A stretch of 26,975 nt of DNA from Candidatus Nanopelagicales bacterium (lineage in GTDB: Bacteria; Actinomycetota; Actinomycetes; Nanopelagicales; Nanopelagicaceae): NCBI GenBank assembly GCA_030832365.1, contig JAURJF010000004.1, positions 1-26,975 on the forward strand. The letters are read 5' to 3'. Made by a program: the position numbers and the translations under genes. Every line of letters begins with the position of its first letter. Position 1 is the first letter of the stretch. Positions 15,275 through 23,462 of the stretch are shown piece after piece. The notes below the pieces were generated by a model. It did not search any database and was not told where the DNA came from. It saw only the letters and a list, made by a program, of their open reading frames with translations.

Positions 15275-16278
15275 TGAAGGTTGCAGTTCTTGGTTCTGGC
15301 CAATGGGGAAGCACATTGGCTCAAGTTCTTATCGATGCTGGAAACGAAGTAATTATCTGGGGGAGAAATAAAGAAGTAGTAGATGAGATCAATACTAAAT
15401 ATAGTAATAGCTCTGCTCTCTTTGAACATCTCTTGCCAGATGGGTTATCTGCAACGCGCGAAATAGAAAGAGCGCTAGATGGCGCCGAACTCATAGTCCT
15501 AGCTATTCCCTCACAATCTTTAAGAGAGAATTTGCTGCGTTGGCAAGGCTTAATTTCTAGCGATATAGCAATAGTTTCAACCCTTAAGGGTATTGAGATC
15601 TCCACTCAACTTCGTATGAGTGAGGTCATTAGCCAGGTCCTTGGTCGAGATAGCTCAATGATTTCAGTATTAACTGGGCCCAATCTGGCTCGCGAAGTGA
15701 TTTTAAGACAGCCTGCAGGAGCAGTTGCTGCTTCAACTAATCAAGAAGTAGCAGAGTTAACAGCAAAAGCTTTTAACGCGCCATATTTTCGCGTCTATAC
15801 CTCCAATGATGTTATTGGCTGTGAATTAGCAAGCGCTGCTAAAAATGTGATTGCGATAGCAGTTGGTATGTCAATTGGAATGGGATTTGGAGAAAATACT
15901 CAAGCACTTGTTATCACTAGGGGGCTAAATGAACTAACTAGGTTAGCAATTGCTAGAGGAGCTGCGCCATTAACTTTTGTTGGACTTGCTGGCGTTGGCG
16001 ATCTCTTAGCCACATGTGGATCACCGCTCTCACGCAATCGCACATTCGGAGAAGCTTTAGGAAGAAGCGGTTCAGTTGAGCAAGCCCAGAGAGCGATCTC
16101 ATCAACTGCCGAGGGGTTAACTACAGCCCAGGCTCTAGTTGAACTTGCTCATCTAGTCGGAGTTGAAGCCCCGATTATGGAGGCTGTCTGTGATGTGGTT
16201 ACAAGTAAGATTAGCCCGCAGCAGGCATTTCTTAACTTAATGAAGATTCAAACCGGAGCGGAGATTGATCACGCATGA
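15274..16278 (+). CDS. gpsA: Glycerol-3-phosphate dehydrogenase [NAD(P)+]
   Basis: 334 residues starting at GTG that overlaps the plsC TAG by one base. The N-terminal Rossmann fold has VAVLGSGQWGSTLAQVL (GxGxxG) and IWGRN. The GPNLAREV segment, the catalytic-lysine region ELASAAKNVIAIAVGM and the GLAGVGDLLATCGSPLSRNRTFG block are characteristic of GpsA. It reduces dihydroxyacetone phosphate to sn-glycerol-3-phosphate for phospholipid synthesis. The ATGA overlap with ddl couples it to peptidoglycan precursor synthesis, as in other Actinobacteria. Confidence 0.96.
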   Translation: MKVAVLGSGQWGSTLAQVLIDAGNEVIIWGRNKEVVDEINTKYSNSSALFEHLLPDGLSATREIERALDGAELIVLAIPSQSLRENLLRWQGLISSDIAIVSTLKGIEISTQLRMSEVISQVLGRDSSMISVLTGPNLAREVILRQPAGAVAASTNQEVAELTAKAFNAPYFRVYTSNDVIGCELASAAKNVIAIAVGMSIGMGFGENTQALVITRGLNELTRLAIARGAAPLTFVGLAGVGDLLATCGSPLSRNRTFGEALGRSGSVEQAQRAISSTAEGLTTAQALVELAHLVGVEAPIMEAVCDVVTSKISPQQAFLNLMKIQTGAEIDHA

Positions 16279-17342
16279 ATAAAATACGCGTCGCAATAAT
16301 CGCAGGCGGGCGAAGTAGTGAGCATCCCATCTCTTGTATCTCTGCAAGTGGAGTATTGGCTGCAATTGATAGGTCAAAGTTTGAACCAATACTTATTGGT
16401 ATCACCCAAAGCGGCACTTGGATTGATATGCGCCAGAGTGACTTTGAAAGAGGCAGTGATGGACTCTCCTATGTGCCAGAAGGTGGCGAGAAGTTAATTG
16501 TTGATATTCATGGAATTAAAGATAGTAAGGGTAGCGATTTAGGAATTGATATTGCCTTTCCCCTTCTACATGGAGCATATGGAGAAGATGGAACGATTCA
16601 GGGGTTATTTGAGATGGCAGGCATTGCCTATGTTGGCTCAGGAGTTTTAGCCTCAGCAGTTGCTATGGATAAGAGTTTTGCTAAGCCAATTTATGCCGAC
16701 TTTGGCCTAAAAGTTGCCGATGGAATTACGGTCCATCAAGATAATTGGAATAAGTCCAAAGATCTTGAGATTGCAAAGATTAGAGCCCTAGGTTTTCCTA
16801 TCTTTATAAAGCCTGCTCGAAGTGGTTCTAGTAGAGGAACTTCAAAAGTAAGAGATGAGTCGGAAATAAGTGCAGCACTTGAAGATGCTTTTAATTATGA
16901 CCCAAGAGTTTTAGTTGAAGCAGCTGTGGTAGGTCGTGAGATTGAGTGCGCAGTGCTGCAGATAGATTCAGTTGCGACAGCTTCAGTTTTAGGCGAGGTA
17001 AGAGTTCATCCACCTCATGAGTTCTATGACTTTGAAGCCAAATACCTTGATGGTTCAACTACCTTTGATATTCCAGCAAATCTTGCGGAGCCAATTGCTA
17101 GCGCCATTAGCCAAGCAGCTATTACCGCTTTTGAAGCACTTGGCTGTGAGGGGCTTGCTAGAGTTGATTTCTTTTTAAGTGAAGATAATCAGATTATTAT
17201 CAATGAGCTAAATACGATGCCAGGCTTTACTCCAACTTCGGTTTTTCCAGCGCTCTGGGAGAAAACGGGCAAGAGCTATAGCCAGCTAATTACAATCTTG
17301 CTTGATAGCGCTTTGAGTAGGCAGCGAAACGTAATTCGCTAG
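16275..17342 (+). CDS. ddl: D-alanine--D-alanine ligase
   Basis: 355 residues, ATP-grasp enzyme making the D-Ala-D-Ala dipeptide of peptidoglycan. Motifs are GGRSSEHPISCISA at the N-terminus, FPLLHGAYGEDGTIQGLFEMAGIAYVG, FIKPARSGSSRG (ATP-grasp lysine loop), HEFYDFEAKYLDG and the C-terminal INELNTMPGFTPTSVFP. The EFYDFEAKY segment has the tyrosine usual in D-Ala-D-Ala enzymes rather than the VanA-type D-lactate variants. It overlaps gpsA by four bases and ends eight bases from the convergent AsnC-type gene. Confidence 0.96.
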   Translation: MNKIRVAIIAGGRSSEHPISCISASGVLAAIDRSKFEPILIGITQSGTWIDMRQSDFERGSDGLSYVPEGGEKLIVDIHGIKDSKGSDLGIDIAFPLLHGAYGEDGTIQGLFEMAGIAYVGSGVLASAVAMDKSFAKPIYADFGLKVADGITVHQDNWNKSKDLEIAKIRALGFPIFIKPARSGSSRGTSKVRDESEISAALEDAFNYDPRVLVEAAVVGREIECAVLQIDSVATASVLGEVRVHPPHEFYDFEAKYLDGSTTFDIPANLAEPIASAISQAAITAFEALGCEGLARVDFFLSEDNQIIINELNTMPGFTPTSVFPALWEKTGKSYSQLITILLDSALSRQRNVIR

Positions 17343-17350
17343 GAAGTAAT

Positions 17351-17587
17351 TTAAAGTATTGCAACCGGGCAGGTTAGAGTTCTTGTGATTCCAGGAACTG
17401 CTTGAACTTTTGCAAGAATGCTTCTTCCCAGATCTTCCATACTTGATGCTTCAGCCCTCATGATCACGTCATAAGGACCTGTGACGCTCTCGGCAATAGT
17501 TACTCCAGCTATGGCGTTAACCGCCTTAGTAACGCTGGCAGCCTTGCCTACTTCACTCTGAATCAAGATATATGCCTGGATCGACAT
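17351..17587 (-). CDS. Stand-alone AsnC/Lrp ligand-binding (RAM) domain protein
   Basis: 78 residues from the ATG at 17587, preceded by AAAGGA. A start at 17710 would add 41 residues of unrelated, basic sequence and overrun the divergent promoter region, so it was rejected. The body (QAYILIQSEVGKAASVTKAVNAIAGVTIAESVTGPYDVIMRAEASSMEDLGRSI...VPGITRTLTC) is the beta-alpha-beta RAM fold of Lrp/AsnC regulators, with no helix-turn-helix. Such single-domain proteins may bind small ligands or pair with full-length Lrp proteins; the function is not established. This gene, placed between ddl and thiL, is conserved in many Actinobacteria. Confidence 0.88.
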   Translation of the reverse strand: MSIQAYILIQSEVGKAASVTKAVNAIAGVTIAESVTGPYDVIMRAEASSMEDLGRSILAKVQAVPGITRTLTCPVAIL

Positions 17588-17728
17588 CGTTAACCATCCT
17601 TTAAAAGACGAGATAAGCCTGAGTCGCCCCGTTGGACGCTGCACTCTTAATCTCTTACTTGTTATGTGGTGAGAGGTTAGCGCATCTAGGCTAGCCTGCG
17701 TAAGTATCAATTCTTGAGGGAGTGGGCC
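17588..17728 (+). other. Divergent gap between RAM-domain gene and thiL
   Basis: About 140 bases that should hold promoters for both genes. No convincing -35/-10 pair was found on either strand. The only firm elements are the two ribosome binding sites at its ends. Confidence 0.5.
17716..17722 (+). promoter_or_regulatory. Ribosome binding site that decides the thiL start
   Basis: GAGGGAG is six bases upstream of TTG 17729. The other in-frame TTG, at 17714, has no ribosome binding site and would place this motif inside the coding region. Confidence 0.7.
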
Positions 17729-18658
17729 TTGCGCGAAGATGAAGTATTAAAGAATGTGCGCGCCATCTTTGATTATGGCCAGAGCGATTCAGCTCTGATC
17801 GTTGGAAATGGCGATGATGGCGCAGTTCTTGGCGCGCGAAGCGAGCTAACCGTTCTTGCTAGCGATATGGCAGTTGAGGGAATTCACTTTAACTTTGCTT
17901 GGAGTAGCGCTATGCAAGTTGGTCGAAAAGTTAGCGCAGCAAACTTGGCAGATATCTGCGCTATGGGCGCCTGGCCTGAATATTTCTTAGTAGCTCTAGC
18001 ATTTCCAGCCAGATTTGCAGATCAGGTAATTGAGCTAGCTCAGGGCATTAAGGCAGAGTGCCAGAGAGTTGGAGTTAAAGTAATTGGTGGAGATTTAAGT
18101 AGATCAAATGAAGTTGTAATTTCGATTAGCGCAGTTGGAAGAGTTAAGCGGCCAATACTTCGAAGCGGCGCAAAAGTTGGAGATAAGCTCTTTATTTCAA
18201 ATCTTCCTGGATTTTCAGCAGCCGGTCTTTCGCTGCTAAAGAGTTCTAGTGATAATCAGAGCGCTGCTGCTAATAGGGCTCGCTTGGCTCATCTAGCACC
18301 TGATTTAGATTACGATAAATATCGAAAGAGTTATGAGCACTTATCATCTGCAATCGATACTAGTGATGGTCTTGTGCTTGATGCATCGCGCATCGCTGCA
18401 GCAAGTGGAGTTGGAATAGATATAAGGGTTGAGCAGCTAATTAATTCTCCAGAATTTAGCGAACTTGAAAGCGCGAGCGGATCTATAGAGAGCGCCCTAG
18501 AAAATGCGCTATATGGCGGAGAGGATCATTTACTTCTTGGAAGTAGCCAGGGGCAAGACTTCGGATTTCTTGAGATAGGGCAGGTAATAAAAGGTGAAGG
18601 GCTTTATCTAGATGGAGTTAGAGCTGATATCAAGCGGGGATACCAACATAGTTGGTAG
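17729..18658 (+). CDS. thiL: Thiamine-monophosphate kinase
   Basis: 309 residues from TTG 17729. It phosphorylates thiamine monophosphate to the coenzyme thiamine diphosphate. AIR-synthase/PurM superfamily motifs are NGDDGAVLG and ASDMAVEGIHFN (metal/ATP-binding Asp residues), KVSAANLADICAMGAWPEYFLVALAFP, VKVIGGDLSRS and SAIDTSDGLVLDASRIA near the C-terminal half, with GGEDHLLLG. The length is usual. It is flanked by two minus-strand genes, so it is a single-gene transcript. In many Actinobacteria it is followed by ung or other genes; here rpmB converges with it after 11 bases. Confidence 0.94.
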   Translation: MREDEVLKNVRAIFDYGQSDSALIVGNGDDGAVLGARSELTVLASDMAVEGIHFNFAWSSAMQVGRKVSAANLADICAMGAWPEYFLVALAFPARFADQVIELAQGIKAECQRVGVKVIGGDLSRSNEVVISISAVGRVKRPILRSGAKVGDKLFISNLPGFSAAGLSLLKSSSDNQSAAANRARLAHLAPDLDYDKYRKSYEHLSSAIDTSDGLVLDASRIAAASGVGIDIRVEQLINSPEFSELESASGSIESALENALYGGEDHLLLGSSQGQDFGFLEIGQVIKGEGLYLDGVRADIKRGYQHSW

Positions 18659-18669
18659 ACCAAATTTAA

Positions 18670-18855
18670 TTAGCGGAGAACTTTGCCAGCCTTAAGGCAG
18701 GAGGTGCAGACGTTCTTGCGCTTGGAATATCCATTAATTAACGTGCGAACTCTTTGAATATTTGGATTCCAACGGCGGCGAGTACGGCGCTTTGAGTGAG
18801 AGACATTGTTACCAAAGCTTGGTCCCTTGCCACAGATATCGCATACAGCTGCCAC
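18670..18855 (-). CDS. rpmB: 50S ribosomal protein L28 (zinc-ribbon form)
   Basis: 61 residues starting at GTG 18855 behind AAGGAG. AVCDICGKGPSFGNNVSHSKRRTRRRWNPNIQ is the L28 signature. It has two cysteine pairs, C5/C8 and C50/C53, making this the zinc-binding C+ type rather than a zinc-independent paralogue. The C-terminus KNVCTSCLKAGKVLR is complete. It is divergent from recG, as in many Actinobacteria. Confidence 0.97.
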   Translation of the reverse strand: MAAVCDICGKGPSFGNNVSHSKRRTRRRWNPNIQRVRTLINGYSKRKNVCTSCLKAGKVLR

Positions 18856-19024
18856 GTTACTACTCCTTGGATTTGCCCCTGATAGAGCTTGGTTACTTAC
18901 GGGCGCAAGATTAGCCGCAAAGGCGCCTCTTTCGCCAATTACGCCCCAATTTATGCGAGAAATTTTCCTACTTGGCGAGCAAAGAAGGCCTAAGGCTTAT
19001 CACCTCCACCTGAGAGAATGAAGC
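18856..19024 (+). other. Divergent gap between rpmB and recG
   Basis: A 169-base spacer. On the minus strand TAATCT lies upstream of rpmB and could be a -10 box, with a weak TTGGCG 19 bases before it. No strong promoter is clear for recG, which has only a GAGA-type ribosome binding site. An open frame across this gap on the plus strand (to 19021) is not protein-like. In other Actinobacteria a DAK-domain gene usually sits between rpmB and recG; no remnant is seen. Confidence 0.5.
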
Positions 19025-21244
19025 ATGGCAAGTCTGGATTCATCACTGCTTTCAATACTTGGCGATAGAACAGCAGAGGTCTTAGATGAGAATTTAGGCC
19101 TTAAAACAATCTCAGATCTCCTGCGTCACTATCCCAGGAGATATGTAATTCGCGGCGAACTTACCGATATCGAGAGCTTGATTGAAGGCGAGGAGGTAAC
19201 AATCTTTGCCAAGGTGGAAAGTAGTAAGGTCAAGAGAATTCCAGGCAGAAAGAGCGCAATTCTTGAAACTGTAGTTACCGATGGTCGAGCAAAATTAACG
19301 CTAACTTTCTTTAATCAAGCCTGGCGCGAGAAAGAACTGCGCCCAGGAAGACAGGGTTTATTTGCGGGAAAAGTTGGATTGTTTAAAGGAAAACGTCAGT
19401 TAGCTCATCCGGATTACTTACTAATTCCTGAAGGCGATGATGTAGATCAGGCAATTGGTGATTTTGCAGGAAAGTTTCTTCCAGTTTATCCAGCCACAGC
19501 AAAGATGCCCTCATGGAAAATTGCTAAATGTGTTCGCTTGGCACTTGATGGGCTAAATGAAATCGCAGAGTATCTTCCTGAAGAGTTACTCTCAGAATTT
19601 AATTATCCAAAGATTTCCGAGGCCTTTAGACAGGTTCATCAGCCAGATAGCGCTGAGAGCGCAGAGCTGGCACGCCAGCGCTTAACCTTTGATGAGGCGC
19701 TATTAATGCAGTTATTTTTGGTCTTAAGAAGATATGAAGTAAGAGCGGCAAAGACAACCTCACGTGCGCCAATAAAATATGGAGTATTAGCAGCTTTTGA
19801 TAAGAGACTTCCCTTTGAACTAACTGCAGGACAGAATCAAGTTTGGAGCGAGATAGTTAAGGATCTCTCTAGCGATCATCCGATGTATCGTCTCTTGCAA
19901 GGAGATGTAGGTTCTGGAAAAACAATTATTGCGCTACGCGCGATGCTCTCTGTGGTGGACTCAGGTGGTCAGGCAGCTCTTCTTGCGCCAACTGAAGTAT
20001 TAGCCCAGCAGCACTATCGAAACTTTTTATCACTGCTTGGGGAGTTAGCAGAGGAGGGAATGATTGGGGGAGATGAGAGAGGAATTCAGATTCGCCTCCT
20101 AACTGGATCAACTGCGCAAGCGCAGCGACGAGAAGTGCTGGCAGCTATTTCATCTGGACAAGCTGGAATAACAATTGGCACCCATGCGCTATTAGGTGAG
20201 AGTGTAAATTTCAAAGATCTTGGTCTTATTGTCATTGATGAACAACATCGATTTGGAGTAGAGCAGAGAGATGCGCTTCGAGATAAGGCGCGAGAGCCTG
20301 CCCATGTACTTGTAATGACTGCAACTCCAATTCCAAGAACTGTGGCTATGACAATCTTTGGAGATTTAGATGTATCAACTCTTAAAGATATGCCACTTGG
20401 CAGATCTCCCATCACCACTCATGTCGTTTCACAATCCAGCAAACCAGATCATCTAACTCGTGCTTGGCAGAGAGCTTGCGAAGAAGTTAGTAATACAAAT
20501 CAGGTTTATGTAGTTGCTCCTAGAATTTCAGCAGATGATGAATCAGATCTGCAGAGATTTGGGCTTACCCCTGATGAGTTAATCCTTGCAAAGAATTTAA
20601 TTGATGAAGAGGATAGCTCTTCGCTAAAGCTTGCGATGAGCTCAGTTGAGGAGCTCTATCCCATGCTCACAGGCGATGTAATGAAAGAATTAAGGGTAGG
20701 AAAGCTTCATGGCCGCCTACCTTCTGAAGAGAAAGAGGCGGTAATGCAAGCCTTTGTTCGCCATGAGTTAGATGTTCTAGTTACTACTACTGTGATTGAA
20801 GTTGGCGTTGATGTTGCAAATGCCACGATGATGATCATTATGAATGCTGAGAGATTTGGCGTTTCACAACTTCATCAGCTCCGTGGTCGTATCGGACGCG
20901 GCGTTTCTCCTGGGCTCTGTTTATTTGTTTCATCAGCTAGTGAAGATTCACCTGCAATGGCTAGGTTAAGAGCTGTTGCTGCAACGACTGATGGCTTTGA
21001 ATTAAGCCGTCTTGATCTACAAGAGCGCAGCGAGGGTGATGTCTTGGGAAGCGCCCAATCTGGAGCAAGATCTCACCTACGGCTTCTAAGAGTTATTAGA
21101 GATGAGGAGTTAATTGCTCAAGCGCGCCTAGTAGCGGAGAATCTGCTTAGCCAAGATCCAACGCTTGCTGCAAACCCAGAACTTGCTAAAGCTGTGGAGA
21201 AGTTAAGACAAGAAGAACGAGCCGCCTATTTGGAGAAACGCTAA
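19025..21244 (+). CDS. recG: ATP-dependent DNA helicase RecG
   Basis: 739 residues. The N-terminal wedge/OB domain (DLLRHYPRRYVIR..., ILETVVTDGRAKLTLTFFNQAW) binds branched DNA. The SF2 helicase core has Walker A GDVGSGKT at residues 293-300, the motif II box DEQH at 405-408 (DEQHRFGVEQRDALRDKA), TATPIPRT (motif III) and the C-terminal VTTTVIEVGVDVANATMM with QLRGRIGRG (motif VI). It reverses stalled forks and processes recombination intermediates. rsmD begins immediately after its stop codon without a gap. The length is typical for Actinobacteria. Confidence 0.97.
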   Translation: MASLDSSLLSILGDRTAEVLDENLGLKTISDLLRHYPRRYVIRGELTDIESLIEGEEVTIFAKVESSKVKRIPGRKSAILETVVTDGRAKLTLTFFNQAWREKELRPGRQGLFAGKVGLFKGKRQLAHPDYLLIPEGDDVDQAIGDFAGKFLPVYPATAKMPSWKIAKCVRLALDGLNEIAEYLPEELLSEFNYPKISEAFRQVHQPDSAESAELARQRLTFDEALLMQLFLVLRRYEVRAAKTTSRAPIKYGVLAAFDKRLPFELTAGQNQVWSEIVKDLSSDHPMYRLLQGDVGSGKTIIALRAMLSVVDSGGQAALLAPTEVLAQQHYRNFLSLLGELAEEGMIGGDERGIQIRLLTGSTAQAQRREVLAAISSGQAGITIGTHALLGESVNFKDLGLIVIDEQHRFGVEQRDALRDKAREPAHVLVMTATPIPRTVAMTIFGDLDVSTLKDMPLGRSPITTHVVSQSSKPDHLTRAWQRACEEVSNTNQVYVVAPRISADDESDLQRFGLTPDELILAKNLIDEEDSSSLKLAMSSVEELYPMLTGDVMKELRVGKLHGRLPSEEKEAVMQAFVRHELDVLVTTTVIEVGVDVANATMMIIMNAERFGVSQLHQLRGRIGRGVSPGLCLFVSSASEDSPAMARLRAVAATTDGFELSRLDLQERSEGDVLGSAQSGARSHLRLLRVIRDEELIAQARLVAENLLSQDPTLAANPELAKAVEKLRQEERAAYLEKR

Positions 21245-21814
21245 ATGAGAATAATTGCCGGTCTTGCAAAGGGAAGAAATATTAATTCACCAATCTCCCA
21301 AGTTCGTCCAACCTCTGATCGAGCAAGAGAGGCCCTCTTTTCAACTCTTGAGTCTGAGTTTGGTTCTCTTAGTGATGCAAACTTTCTTGATCTCTACGCT
21401 GGCTCAGGAGCAGTCTCTTGTGAAGCGCTCTCACGTGGAGCTGGAGTAGTAGTTGCAGTAGATAATGAGGAGAAGGCAACTACTGTTACTCGAAGTAATT
21501 TTGAATTGCTTGAAAAAATTCCCGGCATTGGTTCTGCCTCCGTCATAACAATGTCTGCAGGTAAGTATTTAGATAAAGGAGCCGATATCGCCTTTGATAT
21601 TGTTTTTATCGATCCACCATATGACTTGCCAAATAGCGATGTTGAGAAAATATTGTTATCACTTGCTAGCAATGGGTTTCTGAAGAGTTCTTCAATAGTT
21701 GCAGTTGAGCGCGATTCAAAAACGAAACCCTTCTCATGGCCCCAAGGCTTAGCTGAGTTGAAGGTGCGAAAGTATGGCGCAGCCAGCATTTACTACGGCG
21801 AACCTAGGCAATAG
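21245..21814 (+). CDS. rsmD: 16S rRNA (guanine966-N2)-methyltransferase RsmD
   Basis: 189 residues. MRIIAGLAKGRNI and RPTSDRAREALFSTLE form the N-terminal signature. The SAM-binding motif I is FLDLYAGSGAVSCEALSRGA, and the catalytic DPPY (in IDPPYDL) is at residues 123-126. It methylates N2 of G966 in 16S rRNA. The ATG directly follows the recG TAA, and coaD comes next, an order conserved in most bacteria. Confidence 0.95.
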   Translation: MRIIAGLAKGRNINSPISQVRPTSDRAREALFSTLESEFGSLSDANFLDLYAGSGAVSCEALSRGAGVVVAVDNEEKATTVTRSNFELLEKIPGIGSASVITMSAGKYLDKGADIAFDIVFIDPPYDLPNSDVEKILLSLASNGFLKSSSIVAVERDSKTKPFSWPQGLAELKVRKYGAASIYYGEPRQ

Positions 21815-21833
21815 CGCATTTAGCGATTCGTGT

Positions 21834-21839
21834 TAGCGT
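21834..21839 (+). promoter_or_regulatory. Candidate -10 box for leaderless coaD transcript
   Basis: TAGCGT fits TANNNT and ends six bases before the GTG at 21846. The intervening bases (TGCCCC) carry no ribosome binding site. Inference from spacing. Confidence 0.45.
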
Positions 21840-21845
21840 TGCCCC

Positions 21846-22355
21846 GTGAAGAAAGCAGTATGTCCGGGCTCCTTTGACCCAATAACTAATGGACACCTCG
21901 ATGTTATTGAGCGTGCCAGCCATCTATTCGATGAGGTAGTAATTGCTGTCCTGGTAAATAACTCAAAGAGCAGTCTTTTTACTATAGAGGAGCGGATAGT
22001 TCTAGCAAGAGATTGCGTTAAGCATCTACCGAATGTAAAGGTTGATATGTGGAGTGGTCTATTAGTTGACTACTGTCGAGAGAATAAAGTTGATGCCATA
22101 GTTAAGGGGCTGCGCGCAGTAAGTGATTTTGACTACGAACTTCAGATGGCTCAGATGAATCTGCAATTAAAGGGCGTTGACACTCTGCTTATGGCAACCA
22201 AACCTGCTTATTCCTTCCTATCATCATCTCTAGTTAGAGAGATCGCCCGCTATGGTGGGGATGTTTCAAAGCTGGTTCCTGCAGGAGTTTTAAGTGAATT
22301 GATTAGAAAAGCAAAAGATTCTTCTTCGCCAAGTTCGCAATCAGGAAGGTCATAA
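21846..22355 (+). CDS. coaD: Phosphopantetheine adenylyltransferase
   Basis: 169 residues from GTG. The nucleotidyltransferase signature CPGSFDPITNGHLDVIERAS (with the NGH motif) is at the N-terminus, and YSFLSSSLVREIARYGGDVSKLVP is the C-terminal CoaD block. It adenylates 4'-phosphopantetheine to dephospho-CoA. The sequence ends in a short Ser/Lys-rich tail. One base separates its stop from the DivIVA-like gene, whose ribosome binding site AGGAAGG lies in the coaD end. Confidence 0.96.
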   Translation: MKKAVCPGSFDPITNGHLDVIERASHLFDEVVIAVLVNNSKSSLFTIEERIVLARDCVKHLPNVKVDMWSGLLVDYCRENKVDAIVKGLRAVSDFDYELQMAQMNLQLKGVDTLLMATKPAYSFLSSSLVREIARYGGDVSKLVPAGVLSELIRKAKDSSSPSSQSGRS

Positions 22356-22356
22356 A

Positions 22357-22833
22357 ATGGAAGCAATAGAGAAACTCCAATCTGCCATAACTATGGTCAA
22401 TGAAGCTCGCTCAGTTCCATTATCAGCCTCTTGTGTAGTTCATCGTGGCGAGATGTTGGAACTGCTAGAGGAGATAAATCAAGCTCTTCCAAAAGATCTC
22501 TCAAATGCGCAGAGGCTACTCGGAAGTAGAGAGACAATAATTGAAGAGGGCAGACAGAGCGCTGAGCAGTTAATTGCTCATGCTAGAGAAGAAGTTGCTC
22601 GAATGGTTGAGCAGACTGCAATTGTCGCAGCTGCAAGGGAGGAGTCTGCAAGATTAATTGATGAGGCGCACTCAAAAGTTGAGAAAGAGCGCGAAGAAGT
22701 TGATGCCTATATTGATTCACGTCTTGCAACCCTTGAAGTGATTTTAAATAAGACGCTAGAGGCAGTTAATCGAGGACGAGAAAGATTGGCTGGCGCTAGC
22801 GATAAAGATGTACTCTCTCAACTAGCAGAGTAG
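22357..22833 (+). CDS. DivIVA/SepIVA-like coiled-coil protein
   Basis: 158 residues, mostly charged alpha-helix. Residues about 35-140 form a heptad-like Ala/Glu/Arg-rich coiled coil (REEVARMVEQTAIVAAAREESARLIDEA...). The N-terminal MVNEARSVPLSASCVVHRGEMLELLEEINQALP matches the conserved head of the actinobacterial protein encoded between coaD and yceD; the mycobacterial homologue is SepIVA, a septation/cell elongation factor. There is no membrane segment or enzyme motif. The function here is inferred from position and homologue, and a role in polar or septal growth is plausible. Confidence 0.78.
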   Translation: MEAIEKLQSAITMVNEARSVPLSASCVVHRGEMLELLEEINQALPKDLSNAQRLLGSRETIIEEGRQSAEQLIAHAREEVARMVEQTAIVAAAREESARLIDEAHSKVEKEREEVDAYIDSRLATLEVILNKTLEAVNRGRERLAGASDKDVLSQLAE

Positions 22834-22840
22834 TAATTGC

Positions 22841-23377
22841 ATGAACTCCAAGCTTGAATCACCATTTAAAGTTAATTTCCATGAACTTCCAAGAAGAGCT
22901 GGAGAGTTTCGCCAATATCACCTGGAATTTAACGCCCCGCAAGCGATAGGCATTGCCCTACTTGAAATTCCAAAGTCAGAACCGCTAGATATTTCCTTTA
23001 AAGCAGAATCCGTAGATGGCGGAGTTTTGCTCACTGGCGAAGTCATCTCTCATGCCAGGGGAGAGTGCGGGCGATGTTTAGATCCAATTGAATTTGATGT
23101 TAATCAGAAATTTCAAGAGCTCTTTCTCTACTCTTCCAGAGTTAAAGAGGTGGGAGAAGATGAAGATGAGGTCTTTAGCCTAGATGGCGATATTGCAGAC
23201 CTTGAAGTTCCCATCAGAGATGCAGTCATTCTTGCCATGCCAATTAACCCTCTCTGCCAGAGCGATTGCTTGGGGCTCTGCTCAATCTGCGGCCTTAAGT
23301 GGCGAGAGCTTGAAAAGGATCACGCCCATAAGGCGAGCGATCCGAGATGGAGCGGATTGGCTGATTGGAAGCCCTAG
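22841..23377 (+). CDS. yceD: DUF177 / YceD family protein
   Basis: 178 residues. It has the DUF177 pattern of an N-terminal beta-rich half and cysteines C76/C79 (CGRCLDP), followed by acidic residues and a C-terminal CxxxCxxxCxxC cluster (C139, C143, C147, C150: CQSDCLGLCSICG) likely to bind zinc. YceD proteins are linked to 23S rRNA accumulation and are almost always next to rpmF, as here. The biochemical role is not established. The ribosome binding site is weak and the gene follows the DivIVA-like gene after seven bases. Confidence 0.9.
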   Translation: MNSKLESPFKVNFHELPRRAGEFRQYHLEFNAPQAIGIALLEIPKSEPLDISFKAESVDGGVLLTGEVISHARGECGRCLDPIEFDVNQKFQELFLYSSRVKEVGEDEDEVFSLDGDIADLEVPIRDAVILAMPINPLCQSDCLGLCSICGLKWRELEKDHAHKASDPRWSGLADWKP

Positions 23378-23422
23378 ACAGGCGTGATTTTGCAAAGATA
23401 TCGAAGCTGGGCAATACTTAGC

Positions 23423-23448
23423 CCTCAATCTTGAGGTAGTAATTTTTT
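23423..23448 (+). promoter_or_regulatory. Hairpin in the yceD-rpmF gap
   Basis: CCTCAA-TC-TTGAGG (23423-23436) is a perfect inverted repeat, followed after six bases by six Ts (23443-23448) and then the rpmF ribosome binding site. It might be a weak terminator/attenuator or an rpmF leader structure. The gap before the Ts makes terminator function doubtful. Confidence 0.35.
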
Positions 23449-23462
23449 AAAGGAGAATAACT

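Noticed and set aside
17588..17710. N-terminal extension of the RAM-domain protein as a missing helix-turn-helix
   Set aside because: The sequence is basic and irregular, not a helix-turn-helix; a ribosome binding site precedes the internal ATG 17587.
18806..19021. 71-residue plus-strand open frame before recG
   Set aside because: It overlaps the start of rpmB on the other strand and has no family resemblance; better read as the divergent promoter gap.
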